A stretch of DNA of 39,245 nucleotides from Rhizophagus sp. LPA8_4_AMF (GCA_021464525.1 JADRCO010000283.1:1-39245), one strand, 5' to 3'. Positions 1-11,056 are shown, counted from the first letter of the stretch. Notes: generated from the letters alone by a model not told the origin. A program made the numbers and translations.

Positions 1-172
1 GATTTATGATTATGACAAAGGATTAGGCAAATCCTTTGAATGGTCAAATGACTAGGCCATTTCCGAACACTGGTTTTAATTTATCTAAAAAGGAATATTA
101 GTTAAACCGGTCTTGGTTTCTTTAGGTCAAACTGGTTTGAAACCGGTTTGAAGACCGGTCTTGGAGCACTAG
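1..172. other. Intron sequence left of copy A exon 3, with CCGGTC repeats
   Basis: No coding signal is visible. The stretch holds two direct copies of ACCGGTCTTGG (about 108-119 and 154-165) around short near-palindromes such as CAAACTGGTTTG and GAAACCGGTTTG. It ends in CACTAG, which serves as the acceptor for the exon that follows. It probably contains a small fold-back element inside an intron, but no element boundary can be fixed. Confidence 0.4.
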
Positions 173-546
173 GTACCTATTATTGGAGTAAACGAATATT
201 TTGTCTCTATTGGATCAGGTCTAAATCTTTCAAATAAAAGTTCTTTTAATAAGTATTTAAAAGAAAATGGAAGTTCAGGATTCAATACTTTGTTATTTGA
301 AGCTCATTCCATTGCTATTGATGTAGCAATAAATAACTATGGGTAATTATTATTTATTTATTATATTTAAAGTTTTACTTTTTTTACTAATACAAATAAC
401 ACATATTTAATAGGAATAATGCACAACTTAATGTTAGCATCTGTAATATAAATTCCAGGTTATTATTAGAAAATACTTATAAACTTTTTGTAGTCTTTTT
501 AGTATTAGCAAATATTAGCGTGTGCCACTTTCAAAATACTAGTTAA
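173..546 (+). CDS. Copy A, 3' part (exons 3-4) of the four-exon beta-sandwich gene family
   Basis: Exon 3 (173-342) follows CACTAG and ends at GG|GTAATT. Exon 4 (414-546) follows AATAG and runs to TAA. The splice phase equals that of copies C and F. Exon 3 carries the family signature PIIGVNEYFVSIG, then NKYLKENG and FEAHSIAID. Exon 4 opens with NNAQLNV and has a longer, hydrophobic C-terminal tail (about 44 residues) than copies C, E and F. Exons 1-2 lie outside the window, so it cannot be known whether the gene is whole. It belongs to the same subgroup as copy D (GVN instead of GKN after the strand). A relation to actinoporin-like or fungal-lectin-like beta-sandwich folds is inferred from the full copies. 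Confidence 0.6.
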
Positions 547-610
547 AGTTACCCTTCTTAGTATATTATTTCAGTCACCATTAAATTCAGGTTATTATTA
601 GAAAATACTA
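454..610 (+). repeat. Short direct repeat at the end of copy A
   Basis: CAGGTTATTATTAGAAAATACT occurs near 456 and again near 588. The first lies inside exon 4 of copy A, the second after its stop. The same block is found at about 17306 in copy D, where TATTATTTCAG also matches. The copy A locus therefore holds a local duplication of its own 3' end. Confidence 0.6.
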
Positions 611-858
611 GCTTTTTGGATTCTTTTCAAAAAATTGCACATGATTTATTTAAATCATTTTATGATTTTTTCAATGAAAAACAATTTTTTAGTGCTTACC
701 AATGGGTAAAATCACCATTCAATATAATTTAATAAAATTTTCAATTGATAATGCAATTGATTGGATCAAGGATTTAATGGTATTGTTGTATATTGGGTCA
801 ATATTGATAAAATCAGAAGCATGAATTACCAGGATTTAGTTGCTGAAGGTAATGATTT

Positions 859-1191
859 ATGGAAGAGAGTTATGGTTACATCAAGATGTACACGAAATCG
901 GCAGTGGACAATGATGATTTTGTCTACAGGTACCAATTATCTAACCAAAAGCAAATCCTATCTGAATGGTTGGAACTTAGTGGAGATGACATTAAAGATT
1001 CATGGCAAAATATCATTCCTAGTGCATAATGGTCTGAACCTATTCAACACTTACAACTTGCTGTTAAGACTCCCAGGGTGGTAGAACTTATGAACAGTTA
1101 TTATGTTGGTGTTATTTATTTTCATACAAATCCTAAAGAGTTAATCTTGAGCAATACAATAAACTCGCCATTGGAAGTTGGAATAATATAG
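859..1191 (+). pseudogene. Eroded coding relic, one in-frame stop
   Basis: A frame of 110 codons runs from an ATG at 859 to a TAG at 1189-1191 and is broken only by a TAA at 1027-1029. It reads as ordinary protein with balanced composition, for example NQKQILSEWLELSGDD, LAVKTPRVVELMNSYYVG and NPKELILSNT. A different frame over 761-860 (DKIRSMNYQDLVAEG) looks like its upstream continuation, which implies a frameshift near 850. I do not recognise the family. The overlapping 107-codon open frame from 761 is probably part real (its start) and part out of frame. Confidence 0.4.
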
Positions 1192-3100
1192 TTTGCATTT
1201 ACATTATGATGGCTCACAAAACATTCAAAATGATTCAGACTATTTAGTTGATAAATCTCGATTCATTTTTTGTGAATAGAATATATAGGTTTGAGTGAAA
1301 AAAAAAGTAAAATGAAATTTTATGTTCATCATACATTTATACATAAAGCTCACTTTATTTTATTATTACACATACTGATTTTTCAATTATAACAATCTAC
1401 TTAATTCATCATATTTTATCCAAACAATAAAAAATTTATTATATAAATTTAATTTCATATCCTAGTTAATTAAAGGAAAATTAATTATATTCGATTTTAA
1501 GTTCAAAAAAGATGACAAATTCATCGTACTCCCCAATTTTTTGAAATAAATGAAAATAAACAGTTTAAAGAGTATTTGCTCTTTGAACATTTTTTATTTT
1601 CTTTGTATCTAATTGTTAATGATTAAGGTAATATGTTAGTCACTAACATTTTTGGCGAAATATCCTTTGACAAAATGCCCATTTGGCAAAATATCTCTTC
1701 GGAGAATGTATTGTGATATATATATATAATGAACATGTAAAGTTTTTTGTTCATATTCATTTTGAAGGCTATACAGCCTATACTATTATTGAACAATTCG
1801 ATTATAAGGAAGAATATGTTAAGGAATATGGGAATGAAATTAGAGTAAGTATCTTCCTAGATCAAAAGAATCAATTTAAACATAATTGCTATAATTTATG
1901 CATATGTACGTGTAAAATTTTAATCAAAATATTTCTTTATTAGAACTTTAAATTTTAAGATTAAATCTTTTCCAAAATATTTATTGAAGATCATTAACTT
2001 GGATGGGATGGGAAGAGTATAAATTTTTTATTCTAAAATTAAATTTACAATATCTCAAAGATCTTTAAAAAAAAGTTCGTAGTACTTGTTGATTAATTGC
2101 GAGAGTACCAGAAATTAAATGATAGAATAATTTCATACTGTTCTAATTTTTCAGCTCATTTAGTCAGTACAATTATTAACTTTATGAAACTGGTAGTAAA
2201 TCACTTTACGGTAAATAAATATGGACAAATTCTTTTGTTCAAGAAAATACCAAAAATAACGTTGACCGATCGATGTCAAGAATTATACTACTCCAGATAA
2301 AGTTATGGATATAGTAAAAAGAGTTGCATGAAGAGCTAAACCCTAGGACGTTTAATTAGAATAGTCAGGGAGGAAGTATCTTTGATCAAGAGAAAGAATT
2401 GTACAAAGTAGCCAAAAAAGATGAAAAGTCAACAATGGTTATGGGTCTAAAGGGGGTTTCTCAAGAACAAGTTATGAAAAATGAAAGGGAGACATAAGCA
2501 AAGGAAGAGAAAATTGGTCAAGAAGGGACACAAGAATTAGATAGAAGTGGAAATAAATCAGAGAACAGGAATGAAGAATGGTAAGAGTTGTTAAAAGCTA
2601 TAAATTGAGACAAGAAGGAGAAGAAAGGTATCGTAAAGCAGAAGAGAGAAGAATGAAATTGAAAATGTGATTCAAATGGATATTAGAAATTTCATGGGTA
2701 ATCAGGTAAAGGGATCAGAAGAGAATAGTCATAATAAGGTTCAAGAATATAATAGAATACTCCAATAGTATAATGATAGATTAAAAAAGATGAATTAATC
2801 GAAACCAATGTTGATACTTTAGGAAGCAAAAGGGTAATAGAAAAGAATGATAAAAAATTTCAACATATTAGAAAATAATTAGTAGTATCAAAATTTTGTA
2901 ATCAGTATAGATAATAATTCTTTTCGCTATATCATTTGTAAGTGATAATTACATGAGTAGTACTCTTTGTATTACAGTTGCTTTGGACATTTTATTTAAA
3001 CCTGTAGATACGGTTGAAAATACCACATAAACATAAATTGATACATGTACATTTTTCTCATCCACTAAAAAAGAATTAAAAGAATTGCAATTTTATTAAA
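1192..3100. other. AT-rich stretch, fragments only
   Basis: No supported gene. A possible isolated exon lies at about 1700-1845: it includes EEYVKEYGNEIR and stops exactly at a good donor, GTAAGT, but no partner exon was found. From about 2380 to 2760 the plus strand is strikingly purine-rich (A+G) and reads as broken Lys/Glu-rich frames such as ERYRKAEERRMKLK, possibly a decayed charged protein. The remainder is A/T runs. Confidence 0.4.
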
Positions 3101-3293
3101 TGTGCAGTAAATGTAGAAACCAGCTATTCTGATCATCTTTCTAAGTTAAAATAAAATCAAACACACAGTAAATGTAGAAACAGCTCTTCTGACCATTTTT
3201 CTAAGATTAAAATAAAATCAAACATGCAGTAATGTAGAAACAGCTTTTCTGACCATCTTTTTAAAGTTAAAATAAAATCAAATGTGCAGTAAA
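3101..3293 (+). repeat. Minisatellite, period about 61 bp, three copies plus a partial
   Basis: The core GCAGTAAATGTAGAAAC recurs with its CAG at 3105, 3166, 3227 and 3287, giving periods of 61, 61 and 60. Each unit continues with CAGC..TTCTGA.CAT and TTAAAATAAAATCAAA. Copies differ by a few substitutions and single-base indels. It lies just beyond the point where exon 4 of copy B would be expected. Confidence 0.85.
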
Positions 3294-3474
3294 TTCCCTG
3301 GTTTATGTCGCGAATTACTACTTTAAGTAGTGCGTCACTCCTCTATAGTAACACCACATGGTATTTACTAATCACACCAATTTTTTCAGTCACTATGTAG
3401 GGTCAACTGTATATGAATTTGTATTATTCATGAATAATAACAATATAACTTAATTATGTACGGTATATACTTAC

Positions 3475-3855
3475 ATTTCATTTAATGCCGCTTCAATTGC
3501 GATACCGTGTGTTTTGATTTCTAAAGAACCTTTTGTTCCGTGTTCTTTGAAATATTCATTTATTGTTTTCTTGTTTGGTAAATTTAGCAGGTCTGCTTCA
3601 CAACAAGTATACGTGAAGAATTTATTCTTTCCAATGATGGGTATCTAAAAGAACAAACATAGTATTCAATGGTAATTTAGCACTTGAATACAGTTTAATT
3701 TCATTAGCGAGTTAAAATAAAAATTACCTTCCAACCCATGACAAGAAAGAGTGGCAGGTTTCCACTTTTGATGGATACAGGCCATGGCGTAATGTATTCC
3801 TTGAATGAATATTTTTGATGTGAATTGTTATCCTGCTAACCTCATTGTTTTTCAT
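3475..3855 (-). pseudogene. Copy B of the beta-sandwich family, internally deleted
   Basis: Exon 3 (3475-3644) has an AG acceptor and a GTAAGT donor and reads IPIIGKNKFFTYTC, NEYFKEHGTKG and IKTHGIAIE. Upstream, 3728-3855 starts at ATG, reads RITIHIKNIHSRNTLRHGL (exon 1 strand), then within a few codons passes into SGNLPLFLVMGWK (end of exon 2) in another frame. The second half of exon 1, intron 1 and the first half of exon 2 are missing. No exon 4 was found downstream; a minisatellite sits there. The join is out of frame, so the copy should not give a full product. Its sequence is the most diverged of the six copies. Confidence 0.65.
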
Positions 3856-4499
3856 AGATTTATCAAGGCCAGGTCAATTGGATTTTCTTTTTAATGAGAG
3901 TTTTTATTGAAAAGGGACCAAAATTAACAATTTTTTTAAAATTATTATTGATGTTAACCATCAAATTTTGAAAATATGAGGGAGAGTATATGGATGAGAT
4001 TTTATGGAGTGGGAGATATTTTATAAAAAAAAAAAAATTTTTTTTTTACATCTTTATAAAGGGGAAATTTAAAAAAAAATTGATAATTTTTTACTTGATT
4101 TGTCGTCTATATAAACTAAGAATTTTTGAGAGGAGGGAGGGATTTTGTTAAGCAGAAAATTAAATTGGCCAGCCTAACAGACTTTTTCTTAGTATTAGAG
4201 TAATAGAATTATGTGTAAATATATTTTTTTACGACAGGAAAAATTTTAAAAAAACTTTTTCAATGTAAACATTGGTTACTTTAAACAATAATATAACAAA
4301 ACGATTGTTTTCACAGTCACTGTGGGAATATCATTGATTTCGCGTTACTTATTTCACGGGAAAATCATCAATTGAGATGGGCTAAATTGATAAAAATAAA
4401 TAATCATATGATTTTCATAGTGACTCCGTGAACTAATATTGATGGACTAAATTGGTAAATTCTAAAATAATGATTTCCACGTAAGCACAATATATTTAG
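3856..4499. other. No gene seen
   Basis: AT-rich DNA with A and T homopolymers (about 4025-4075). Two loosely similar motifs built on ATTTTC..AGTGACT / TTTCACGG occur near 4300-4420, but no terminal repeats could be defined. Confidence 0.4.
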
Positions 4500-5020
4500 A
4501 TTTTTGAGAAATGGACTTCAATTACTTCAATTACAAAGTCCGACTTTTTGCATAGTATTTACAACAAAGACATTTATAATCACACACCAAAATGCTTCTT
4601 TTATAATGCAGAAGAAGAAAATAATCAACACTTATTCACCTATATGTCGCATCGCAATAAAATTTACGCTACATTACTGGGCTTAAACAGGCCATAAATT
4701 TAAAAATCTTTAATTGACCCCTGTACTGAACGATCCCATTACCTATATTACTTTAATGCTACATAAAAAACGTAAACGAAAACGACATAGAACCGACCCG
4801 AACAACCCAGCCGAATGACATAAGAAACACTCATTACAAAGATATCCCTCCGGACACAGTTTTCAATCAAGATTGGTGGATCATTAAGATGCGTAACAAA
4901 TTCTTTAGTAAAAAAACACATTATAATATATACAGATAGTCAGTCTAGAAACATCATCGGTAAAAACAAGTTCGGTTTCATTTTAATTGAATACAACGTA
5001 TTTACAAACAAGTAAAAATT
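4500..5020 (+). mobile_element. LINE (non-LTR retrotransposon) relic: zinc-knuckle plus RNase H start
   Basis: In one frame 4533-4694 reads NHTPKCFFYN, then EEENNQHLFTYMSHRNKIY. This is the C-rich finger with the ETxxHLF signature found after the reverse transcriptase of many LINEs, with some Cys replaced. About 230 bp on, in the same frame, IYTDSQS followed by GKNKFGFIL (4926-4985) matches the first Asp strand of a retroelement RNase H. Between them another frame reads DTVFNQDWWIIKMRNKFFSK. The finger-then-RNase H order fits LINEs with a C-terminal RNase H. Stops and at least two frameshifts show it is dead. No reverse transcriptase core or target-site duplication was found. Confidence 0.6.
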
Positions 5021-5961
5021 TTTTTGATTTTCACGGCGCATCATTGATATCCGTGAAATAACTTAACTTGAATGAGAATCATGAAATTCAACAATAAAAA
5101 TGGGCGGGAATAATTGTTTACTAAACAACATGTAAATCAATGCATGAAATTGTCAAAAATAACGTCAAGATTGGGTTATCTTTTTTTTTCTTGTACATAG
5201 TAAAAATTTATATAAGCTATTTTAAAGGTCTCTGATCGGGATACAAAATTCTAAAATTCTAAAATTCTAAATTTTAAACTTCATTCATAAATTTCGCGAT
5301 CAACTATCGTTATTCAAGTAATTCAACCGGAACATTCTATTTATTGCAATGATGTAAATACAGACTCTTCCGTGACAAATGATAATATTTTCCCAATTTT
5401 AATATATACCGATCAGCAGCAACCCAAAAAAAATATGCACCACATCGTGAGTCATCCGCAGCTGACTGAAATTCCTAGACCTACAAAAAAATTAAAACGA
5501 ATGTTAGTTAGAAAATTATTTTTTAATTTTTTTAATAAATTTTTTCAATTATTGGTCAAAATGGGACCGATGAGCCAATCCCATTTCTATTCGATTCGTA
5601 TATACCTTCGTTAAATAAAAGCAAAATAATAATAATTTTTTTTGTTCGAAGTCACCTTCGAAATACCCGTATCTTCGGTATTACTTAATTCATTTAATGA
5701 CTAATCTCATCCGAAATTCTTAGTTTGATATTCCTGGGTTTTAAAAATTATCATCATACTAATCTCCAGAAATTACGGATAATCAATTTAGATTAACTCA
5801 ATTTAAATAATAAAAATATCTACTGAATTATGATTGACAATATATAACTTACGCATTCTTAAATTTCTTCATTTTTAATATTTTTTATAGAGTACCTTAT
5901 ATTTATGTATCGTATTTCTTATATATTACATAAATAAGATATCAATTCACTTCAGCAAAGA
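5021..5961. other. Intergenic; one weak open frame
   Basis: A short CTAAAATT tandem run lies at 5251-5275. A stop-free frame spans 5291-5614 (plus) and reads HPQLTEIPRPTKKLKRMLVRK near its middle, but its only ATG codons are late and the end is Phe-rich low complexity. It may be an exon of an unseen gene. Nothing else is supported. Confidence 0.3.
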
Positions 5962-6190
5962 TTAATTCATCATGACATCATCTCTCGGGCTCTCGGCATT
6001 ATTTTTTCCGAATTGTACTGCGCTAATTTTTTTGTCGATCGTGATGTAATTGTGCGATACATTAAAATAAAGGAATAAATTTTTTTTTGATTTGATAATC
6101 ATTCTTTCCATTCTTTCAACCGTTAAATACTCGTTAAATTCCTTATTAATGTCTTCTACCAAAGTCTTCCATAAAGCGGTTTTTCATCTC
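5962..6190 (-). pseudogene. Possible remnant of a SANT/Myb-like domain protein
   Basis: The minus strand reads ALWKTLVEDINKEFNEYLTV, a pattern (Trp, spaced hydrophobics, EIN.KF) like helix 1 of SANT/Myb-type DNA-binding modules common near fungal transposons. Upstream an in-frame TGA falls where a Trp would fit, and downstream the sequence becomes unlike any domain I know before stopping at 5962. It is short, without a convincing start, and the assignment is weak. Confidence 0.2.
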
Positions 6191-6589
6191 GCTTCGTTAT
6201 CATCAATTCAAGAAAATTCGGTTCAATTGTTACTTTCGAGTCTACAATATATATAAACTTTGAAGACAAATAATGCGAGAGATGCTGTTGTCAATAACTC
6301 ATACTTGTAAATGATTCGGTCACTTTATTTAACAAATGTGCATGAGAAGAAAATATAGAAAGCGTAAAGAAAATGAAAATGCAGAAGAAAAAGAGGAAAC
6401 AATCATAAAAGTTTTTTACCCCTTTTCATTATTTATGGATTGTCTTGACATACTTTTTTTAATAAGCGTTTTCTTAACGAAATCATGGGAAAAAGGCAAC
6501 TATTAACTGGAAACTTATATCTCAGTTGTCAATGAGTTATCTCTAGTCGTAGATCTATAACCTCAAGAAAATCTAAAGTCAACTACTTT

Positions 6590-7140
6590 ACGATCTATCT
6601 GCGGAGAATACTGAACCAGAAAGACCAATATTGATCAGAATTTGGCAAAAGTAGTTGAGTAACATACGTTGGTTCCTCCAAGTTTTGAGAAATTTGTCGA
6701 AGAGCTCGCAAAAACCATTAATTTTACATTTGAATACCTATCTCTTGCGAAATCATAGTAAGTTGGTAATTACCAATATTTGACTTAATAACCCTTATAG
6801 ACAAGTTTTGTGCCTCTGAAGTGTACAAAAAGAAACATGACGAACCTCCAGTCATTGTTCATGATAACGTTAGCAGATTTTGTTCACAAAAATCTGGGAA
6901 TCCTTTAATATGATGCTGACGAAAGAAATACTGTACGTCACTGTCAGTAACGAAGGAAATATTTCAAGGAGAAAGGAATGTAAGTAGGTTTTTTATTGCT
7001 AAGGGAAATAGTATAATTTATTATGTAATTTTTATTTTTTTTTAACTCATAGTGTTTGATCTCGTGCAATAAAACTAGTGAAAGAAATTGGTGACGTTAA
7101 GAAGCGAGAGGTCAATGAAAAAAAAAGTATGACATTGTTA
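6590..7140 (+). pseudogene. Decayed P-loop ATPase (AAA-like) relic
   Basis: Pieces in successive frames read FEKFVEELAKTINFTFEYL (6684-6740), then, after what looks like an intron (GTAATT..TATAG, about 6765-6800), KKKHDEPPVIVHDNVSRFC (6825-6885), LYVTVSNEGNISRRKE (about 6930-6980), and after a second intron-like gap SRAIKLVKEIGDVKKREV (7057-7112). The hydrophobic run ending in D (VIVHDN) resembles a Walker B strand, and the order matches my recollection of a large Rhizophagus family of P-loop ATPases in which a DN..R segment is followed by a .SxEG...RR strand and an EIGDL segment. No Walker A was seen. Stops and frame changes show that it is not functional. Confidence 0.45.
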
Positions 7141-9783
7141 GTGGTCATATGTAAAACACTATAGCAGATGATTTGGTGGCTAAAAAAAGTCCCTTGAAGG
7201 TAGAAATTAGTTTCATTATTTTGTATTAATCAATTTATGCAGTTATATTTTGGATTAATTGCTTTACCTCTTTTTTCTGCGATCACTAATCAAAAATACA
7301 ATTACAATAAGTAGAATATTATAAGAAATTCTAGTATATTCCTACTCTATTGTCCTAATAAGGCTGTGATTTAGGAAAATATTGAATTTTCATAGAGTTT
7401 TGTTAAGTAATAGATGTATGAAAATGATATTAGTAAGTACATTTTATTGCTAAATGTTCGCGAGGGCGTATATTTATATTTATTTATATGAAATAATCAA
7501 GTAACGAGCTTAATTATATTTTATACTTTTGATGACATTTATTATAGTATATATGATCGTTACAATTTGTAACGCGATCACTTGAATCTTCCGACAATAG
7601 GATCATAATTAAGAAATTACTGGGTAAGTTCGTATTTTGTTTTTTTTTTGCAATTAGTATTTGATATTGAATTTTAACTTTATATAGATTACCTCTGACA
7701 CGCGTGATGAAGTGAAAGTTATATTCATGTGAAGTTGAAATTCCGGTTCAGCTGCTGCAAAAATTCTAAAATATCAAATTTCTAAAAGGATTTCAAATAA
7801 TTAATCATTATCAACAATATGAATTATTTAAGAATCCATCGTTAACAATTTTTTATAGGATTTTTTGAAAGAAGCGTTTTTTTCTGCTACAGGAATTAGA
7901 TTATCGTTAAATCATTCCGAATTTAGATTAGCTAGATCACGCACATATTTCTGATTAAATGAATAGCTCAAGAAGTTTGCATCCTTAATCTAGTTTTATG
8001 TCTTGCCTGATACAGATTTATTTATTTTATTTTTTTTATATCACTCAACGAAATGATACGACCTATATCGCCTAACATTTACGTATGAGATTATCGTCAT
8101 TTATACTAAATCAGGAATAACGGAAGTTCTTACAGAAAAATTGGTTGTACAATTTTAGTGCCATATTCAACTCTTCATTATTCATTACAGAGGCGGTAAG
8201 ACGAAAAGTGGTCATAATGAATCACGTGAAGTTAAAAATTTCGTTACACCAACAAATTATTATCTAATTGTATTTACCAGAATGGCACACTCAGTTTATG
8301 TAATTCTAGATAAGAAAGCTGTGAGCGTTGAAAAATTCGAGCTTGCAAGTTTACGGATTGTTAAAATTTCTATTCTTAACTTACAGTATCTTCGACAACA
8401 ATGTATAATCAATTGGATTCGGTTACACGCTACATTGCATTGTATTAATCGCTTAATAATATTAATAAAGCAAGTCTATACCTTGAATAATCATTGAAAT
8501 GAATCACATGAATCACGGGCTTAGTTGGCTAAGCTAATAAGACAAATATAAGCTACGCATTTAACGCGTAATGTTTTTGATCTAATCAATGATGGACATT
8601 AATTCATAACAATATTTTGTCTTAGTTAATATATACTAATTTGCTTGTTTTTTGAGCAGAGTTGATCCAATGAATGAAGTAACAGTAAATGTAAAACAAG
8701 TGACAATTAAATTGTTCATTAAAAAGTCGCGAATCATGTTGAAAATAGTCTAATTTATTCCTCATCTCATTAGCTATCATTTTAAATTTGCGGTACTACT
8801 GTTCTTATTATTTCTTTAATTTTATCTGCTAGGGGTAATTCGTTATAGTTAAATGAATAATACTTCACATCTTTGTCTTTGTAATTTTAATATATTGTAT
8901 TCTATTTTCATTCATCGGTGTATGATGTTACAGTGTTACACTAATATTACATCTCTTGAAATAAATTCCCCAAACAGTTAAATAATCGGTTTAATTGATG
9001 CTCAGTGAGCTTTTTATCACACAAATCCCTACTTAGTCAATTTATTAAATTGAAATGGTAAAATAATGGTGTAACATTCCGGACTTCCGGACTAAGGCTT
9101 TCTCTAACGCAAGTATTTGTAACCCATCCATAAGAACTTTTATCCTATTCTCAGGTGATAATCTTCCGAGAAATAAGCACAAAATACAATAAAGCATATA
9201 GATAGCGTTTTTCTACATCACATCTCCATGAGTTTCGAACGTATAATTATTTGCTCTTTAACCTGATTGTAAAATTATAATGATTCTATTATGAAAATTC
9301 ATTTACATTTCTCTACATTCCGTTGAAGTGATAATAATAGTTCGAATGTTATCATTTACATGTAAGATATTGACTTCTTGTATTTCACATATTATAATTT
9401 TTTTGTTCTGTATATATAATTTTTTTTATATATTAAAATACACTTTATTTTATTCTTCAATCCGCAGCAAATGGTAATATATATATATATATTAGCTCTC
9501 ACACCGTGTGGAAGATTCTACAAACTTTTATTAATTTTAAGGATCACTATATAACTATAAAATTAATTAATTTTGTTTTTTAATTCTTTCAATGTTTAAT
9601 AGAAATTAATAAATTTAAAAACGTTCTATAAAAGTACTCCTAAAAAATCCGAAAGTTCCTTCTTTTTAACTTAAAAAAAAAATTCTCAATGTTCTTTATT
9701 TCAATCTTTGAAATTTGGAATCTAAATGATTTATAGAAAATACACCGTGTACTGTACATATATATATTTGAAAATAAAAAAGT
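7141..9783. other. Long AT-rich stretch, no gene supported
   Basis: No reading frame with coding character was found. An (AT) microsatellite lies at about 9476-9492. Near 8516-8600 there is a tRNA-like fold (listed separately). The stretch next to 9783 resembles the 3' flank of copy F (T-rich, then TTTTCAAA.ATATAT), as expected for the flank of paralogue C. Confidence 0.45.
8516..8596 (+). other. tRNA-like hairpins, not a functional tRNA
   Basis: GCTTAGTTGGCTAAGC resembles a D-arm (AGTTGG loop in a 4-bp stem). Further on, TACGC-ATTTAAC-GCGTA forms a 5-bp stem with a 7-nt loop having T and A in the anticodon-flanking places. A weak T-arm-like segment (TGTTT..AATCA) follows. The 19 nt between the first two arms and the missing acceptor pairing exclude a normal tRNA. 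It could be a tRNA-derived SINE head or chance. Confidence 0.2.
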
Positions 9784-10616
9784 CTATAAAGAAAAAAATC
9801 TACCCATTAACCCCCGAGAGCGGATACAAATGTTGAGTTGTGCGTTATTCCTATTTATGTACAGTATGTATAATATTTTGTTTAGTGAATAATTCATATA
9901 GTGTTATGATGAAATTAGTATGTATAATAATAATAATTACCCATCATTTATTGATCCGTCAATGGTCGTTGAATGTGCTTCAAAATCTAAAGTATCTGTT
10001 CCCGTATTTCCATTTTCTTTCAAATATTCATTTATAGATCTTTCATCTGGAAAATCTGGATCTGTTTCATAGCCAATGAAGACAAACCATTTGTTTTTTC
10101 CTATGATGGATATCTAATAAAAATATAAACAATAGTTTTTATTCAGTGATTGGATCTGTCAATCGAATATATTTGGTAAAGATCTTCAATTTTATTTTTT
10201 TTAAAGCTGTACGATGAGCGTTAATATAAAGACTTACCTTCCAACCTATAATAAGAAGTAATGGTAAGCTACCATTACACATGTCATCAATTTCATAAAT
10301 AACAATTCCACAGGCTTTTTTAATTGTCGACTTGAACTTTCTACGTTAAAAGCCAAAAGACATGTTAATTTTTAAACAATTTAACATTAAAAAATATCAA
10401 ACTTGGTACTTACATAGATCCCGTTTCTTTGCGATTAATCATCACGGGTAATGGTGTAACTGATTTATTTCCAATTCCAAGAACACATCTTCCATGGTGT
10501 AATGTATTCCTTGATTGGGTATTATTAATATTAATTGTTATCTTGTTAACCAATATGTTTTTGGTAAATTTAGTAGCTGACAAAATAAGTGATTCTGAAA
10601 ATGATGACTGAGTCAT
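9784..10616 (-). CDS. Copy C: intact four-exon gene, putative actinoporin-/lectin-like beta-sandwich protein (181 aa)
   Basis: Exons on the minus strand are 10414-10616, 10238-10340, 9941-10113 and 9784-9850, with GTAAGT/GTAATT donors and AG acceptors. They sum to 546 nt, 181 codons plus TAG. Motifs in order are NKITININNTQSRNTLHHG (about residues 24-42), PLPVMI, KKACGIVIYEIDD and LPLLLIIGWK (exon 2), SIIGKNKWFVFIG and NEYLKENG (exon 3), and NNAQLNICIRS (exon 4). Small soluble length, no signal peptide or membrane helix, alternating beta-strand pattern, GV.Y then LPLL strand, a G-W turn, a W.V.I strand and a final A.L.I.I strand resemble the actinoporin-like/fungal fruit-body lectin fold. That is a fold inference: the function could be lectin, membrane-binding or unrelated. 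The twin copy F keeps every exon boundary and phase, which supports a real gene. Confidence 0.75.
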
Positions 10617-10625
10617 TACGGCTTA

Positions 10626-10634
10626 GCTTATATA
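10626..10634 (-). promoter_or_regulatory. TATA-like motif just before the copy C ATG
   Basis: TATATAAGC lies only 9 bp before the ATG at 10616. Copy F has TATAAAATAAGCC directly before its ATG (22349-22361). The block is conserved between the two intact paralogues, yet it is too close to the start codon for an ordinary TATA box, because transcription would begin within or after the ATG. Either it has another role, or an unseen upstream exon or a different start exists. Confidence 0.35.
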
Positions 10635-10793
10635 CGTAGATGTTTTTGAGTATGTATTTACAAGTTTATTAAAAAAAGAATATTTGTTGAAATTTAAATG
10701 AGATTTGTGAGTTAAAAAAAAATTCAATGTAAAATTGGCTACTTAAATAAATATTATCTCAGATTATGGAAATACGGAAACACTAGGATCCTC

Positions 10794-11056
10794 AATGATG
10801 GTAAAAAATGGAAATGTTCTTACCTAGAATTCTATTTTTTTAATAATGTCGATCAGGATATGCGTAATAACGTATTTCCATTAGTACCAAAAAAGTTTCC
10901 GCACACAATATATTTTCCGAAATTCCTTTTTCATAACCTAAATAATGGATGTGTACCAGAATACCTAATAATGGTAAAAAATGGAAATGTTCTAAATGTT
11001 CTTAGAATTCTTTTTTTTATTGAAGTAAAATGTCGATCAGGATATGCGAAATAACG
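10794..11056 (+). repeat. Local direct duplication, units about 80 bp, offset about 180 bp
   Basis: Units at 10794-10872 and 10970-11056 share ATGGTAAAAAATGGAAATGT, TAGAATTCT-T and GTCGATCAGGATATGCG, then AATAACG. A third partial echo (GTCGATCAAATAACG at about 11080) follows. CAATATATTTTCC.AAATT also recurs at about 10906 and 11148. The arrangement suggests a short tandem duplication of an approximately 180 bp segment with decay. Confidence 0.65.

Noticed and set aside
3101..3293. CRISPR-like array
   Set aside because: The whole 61-bp unit is repeated without unique spacers and the genome is eukaryotic; it is a minisatellite.
10429..10611. 60-codon plus-strand frame
   Set aside because: It is antisense to exon 1 of copy C, whose minus-strand reading is conserved in copies B and F.
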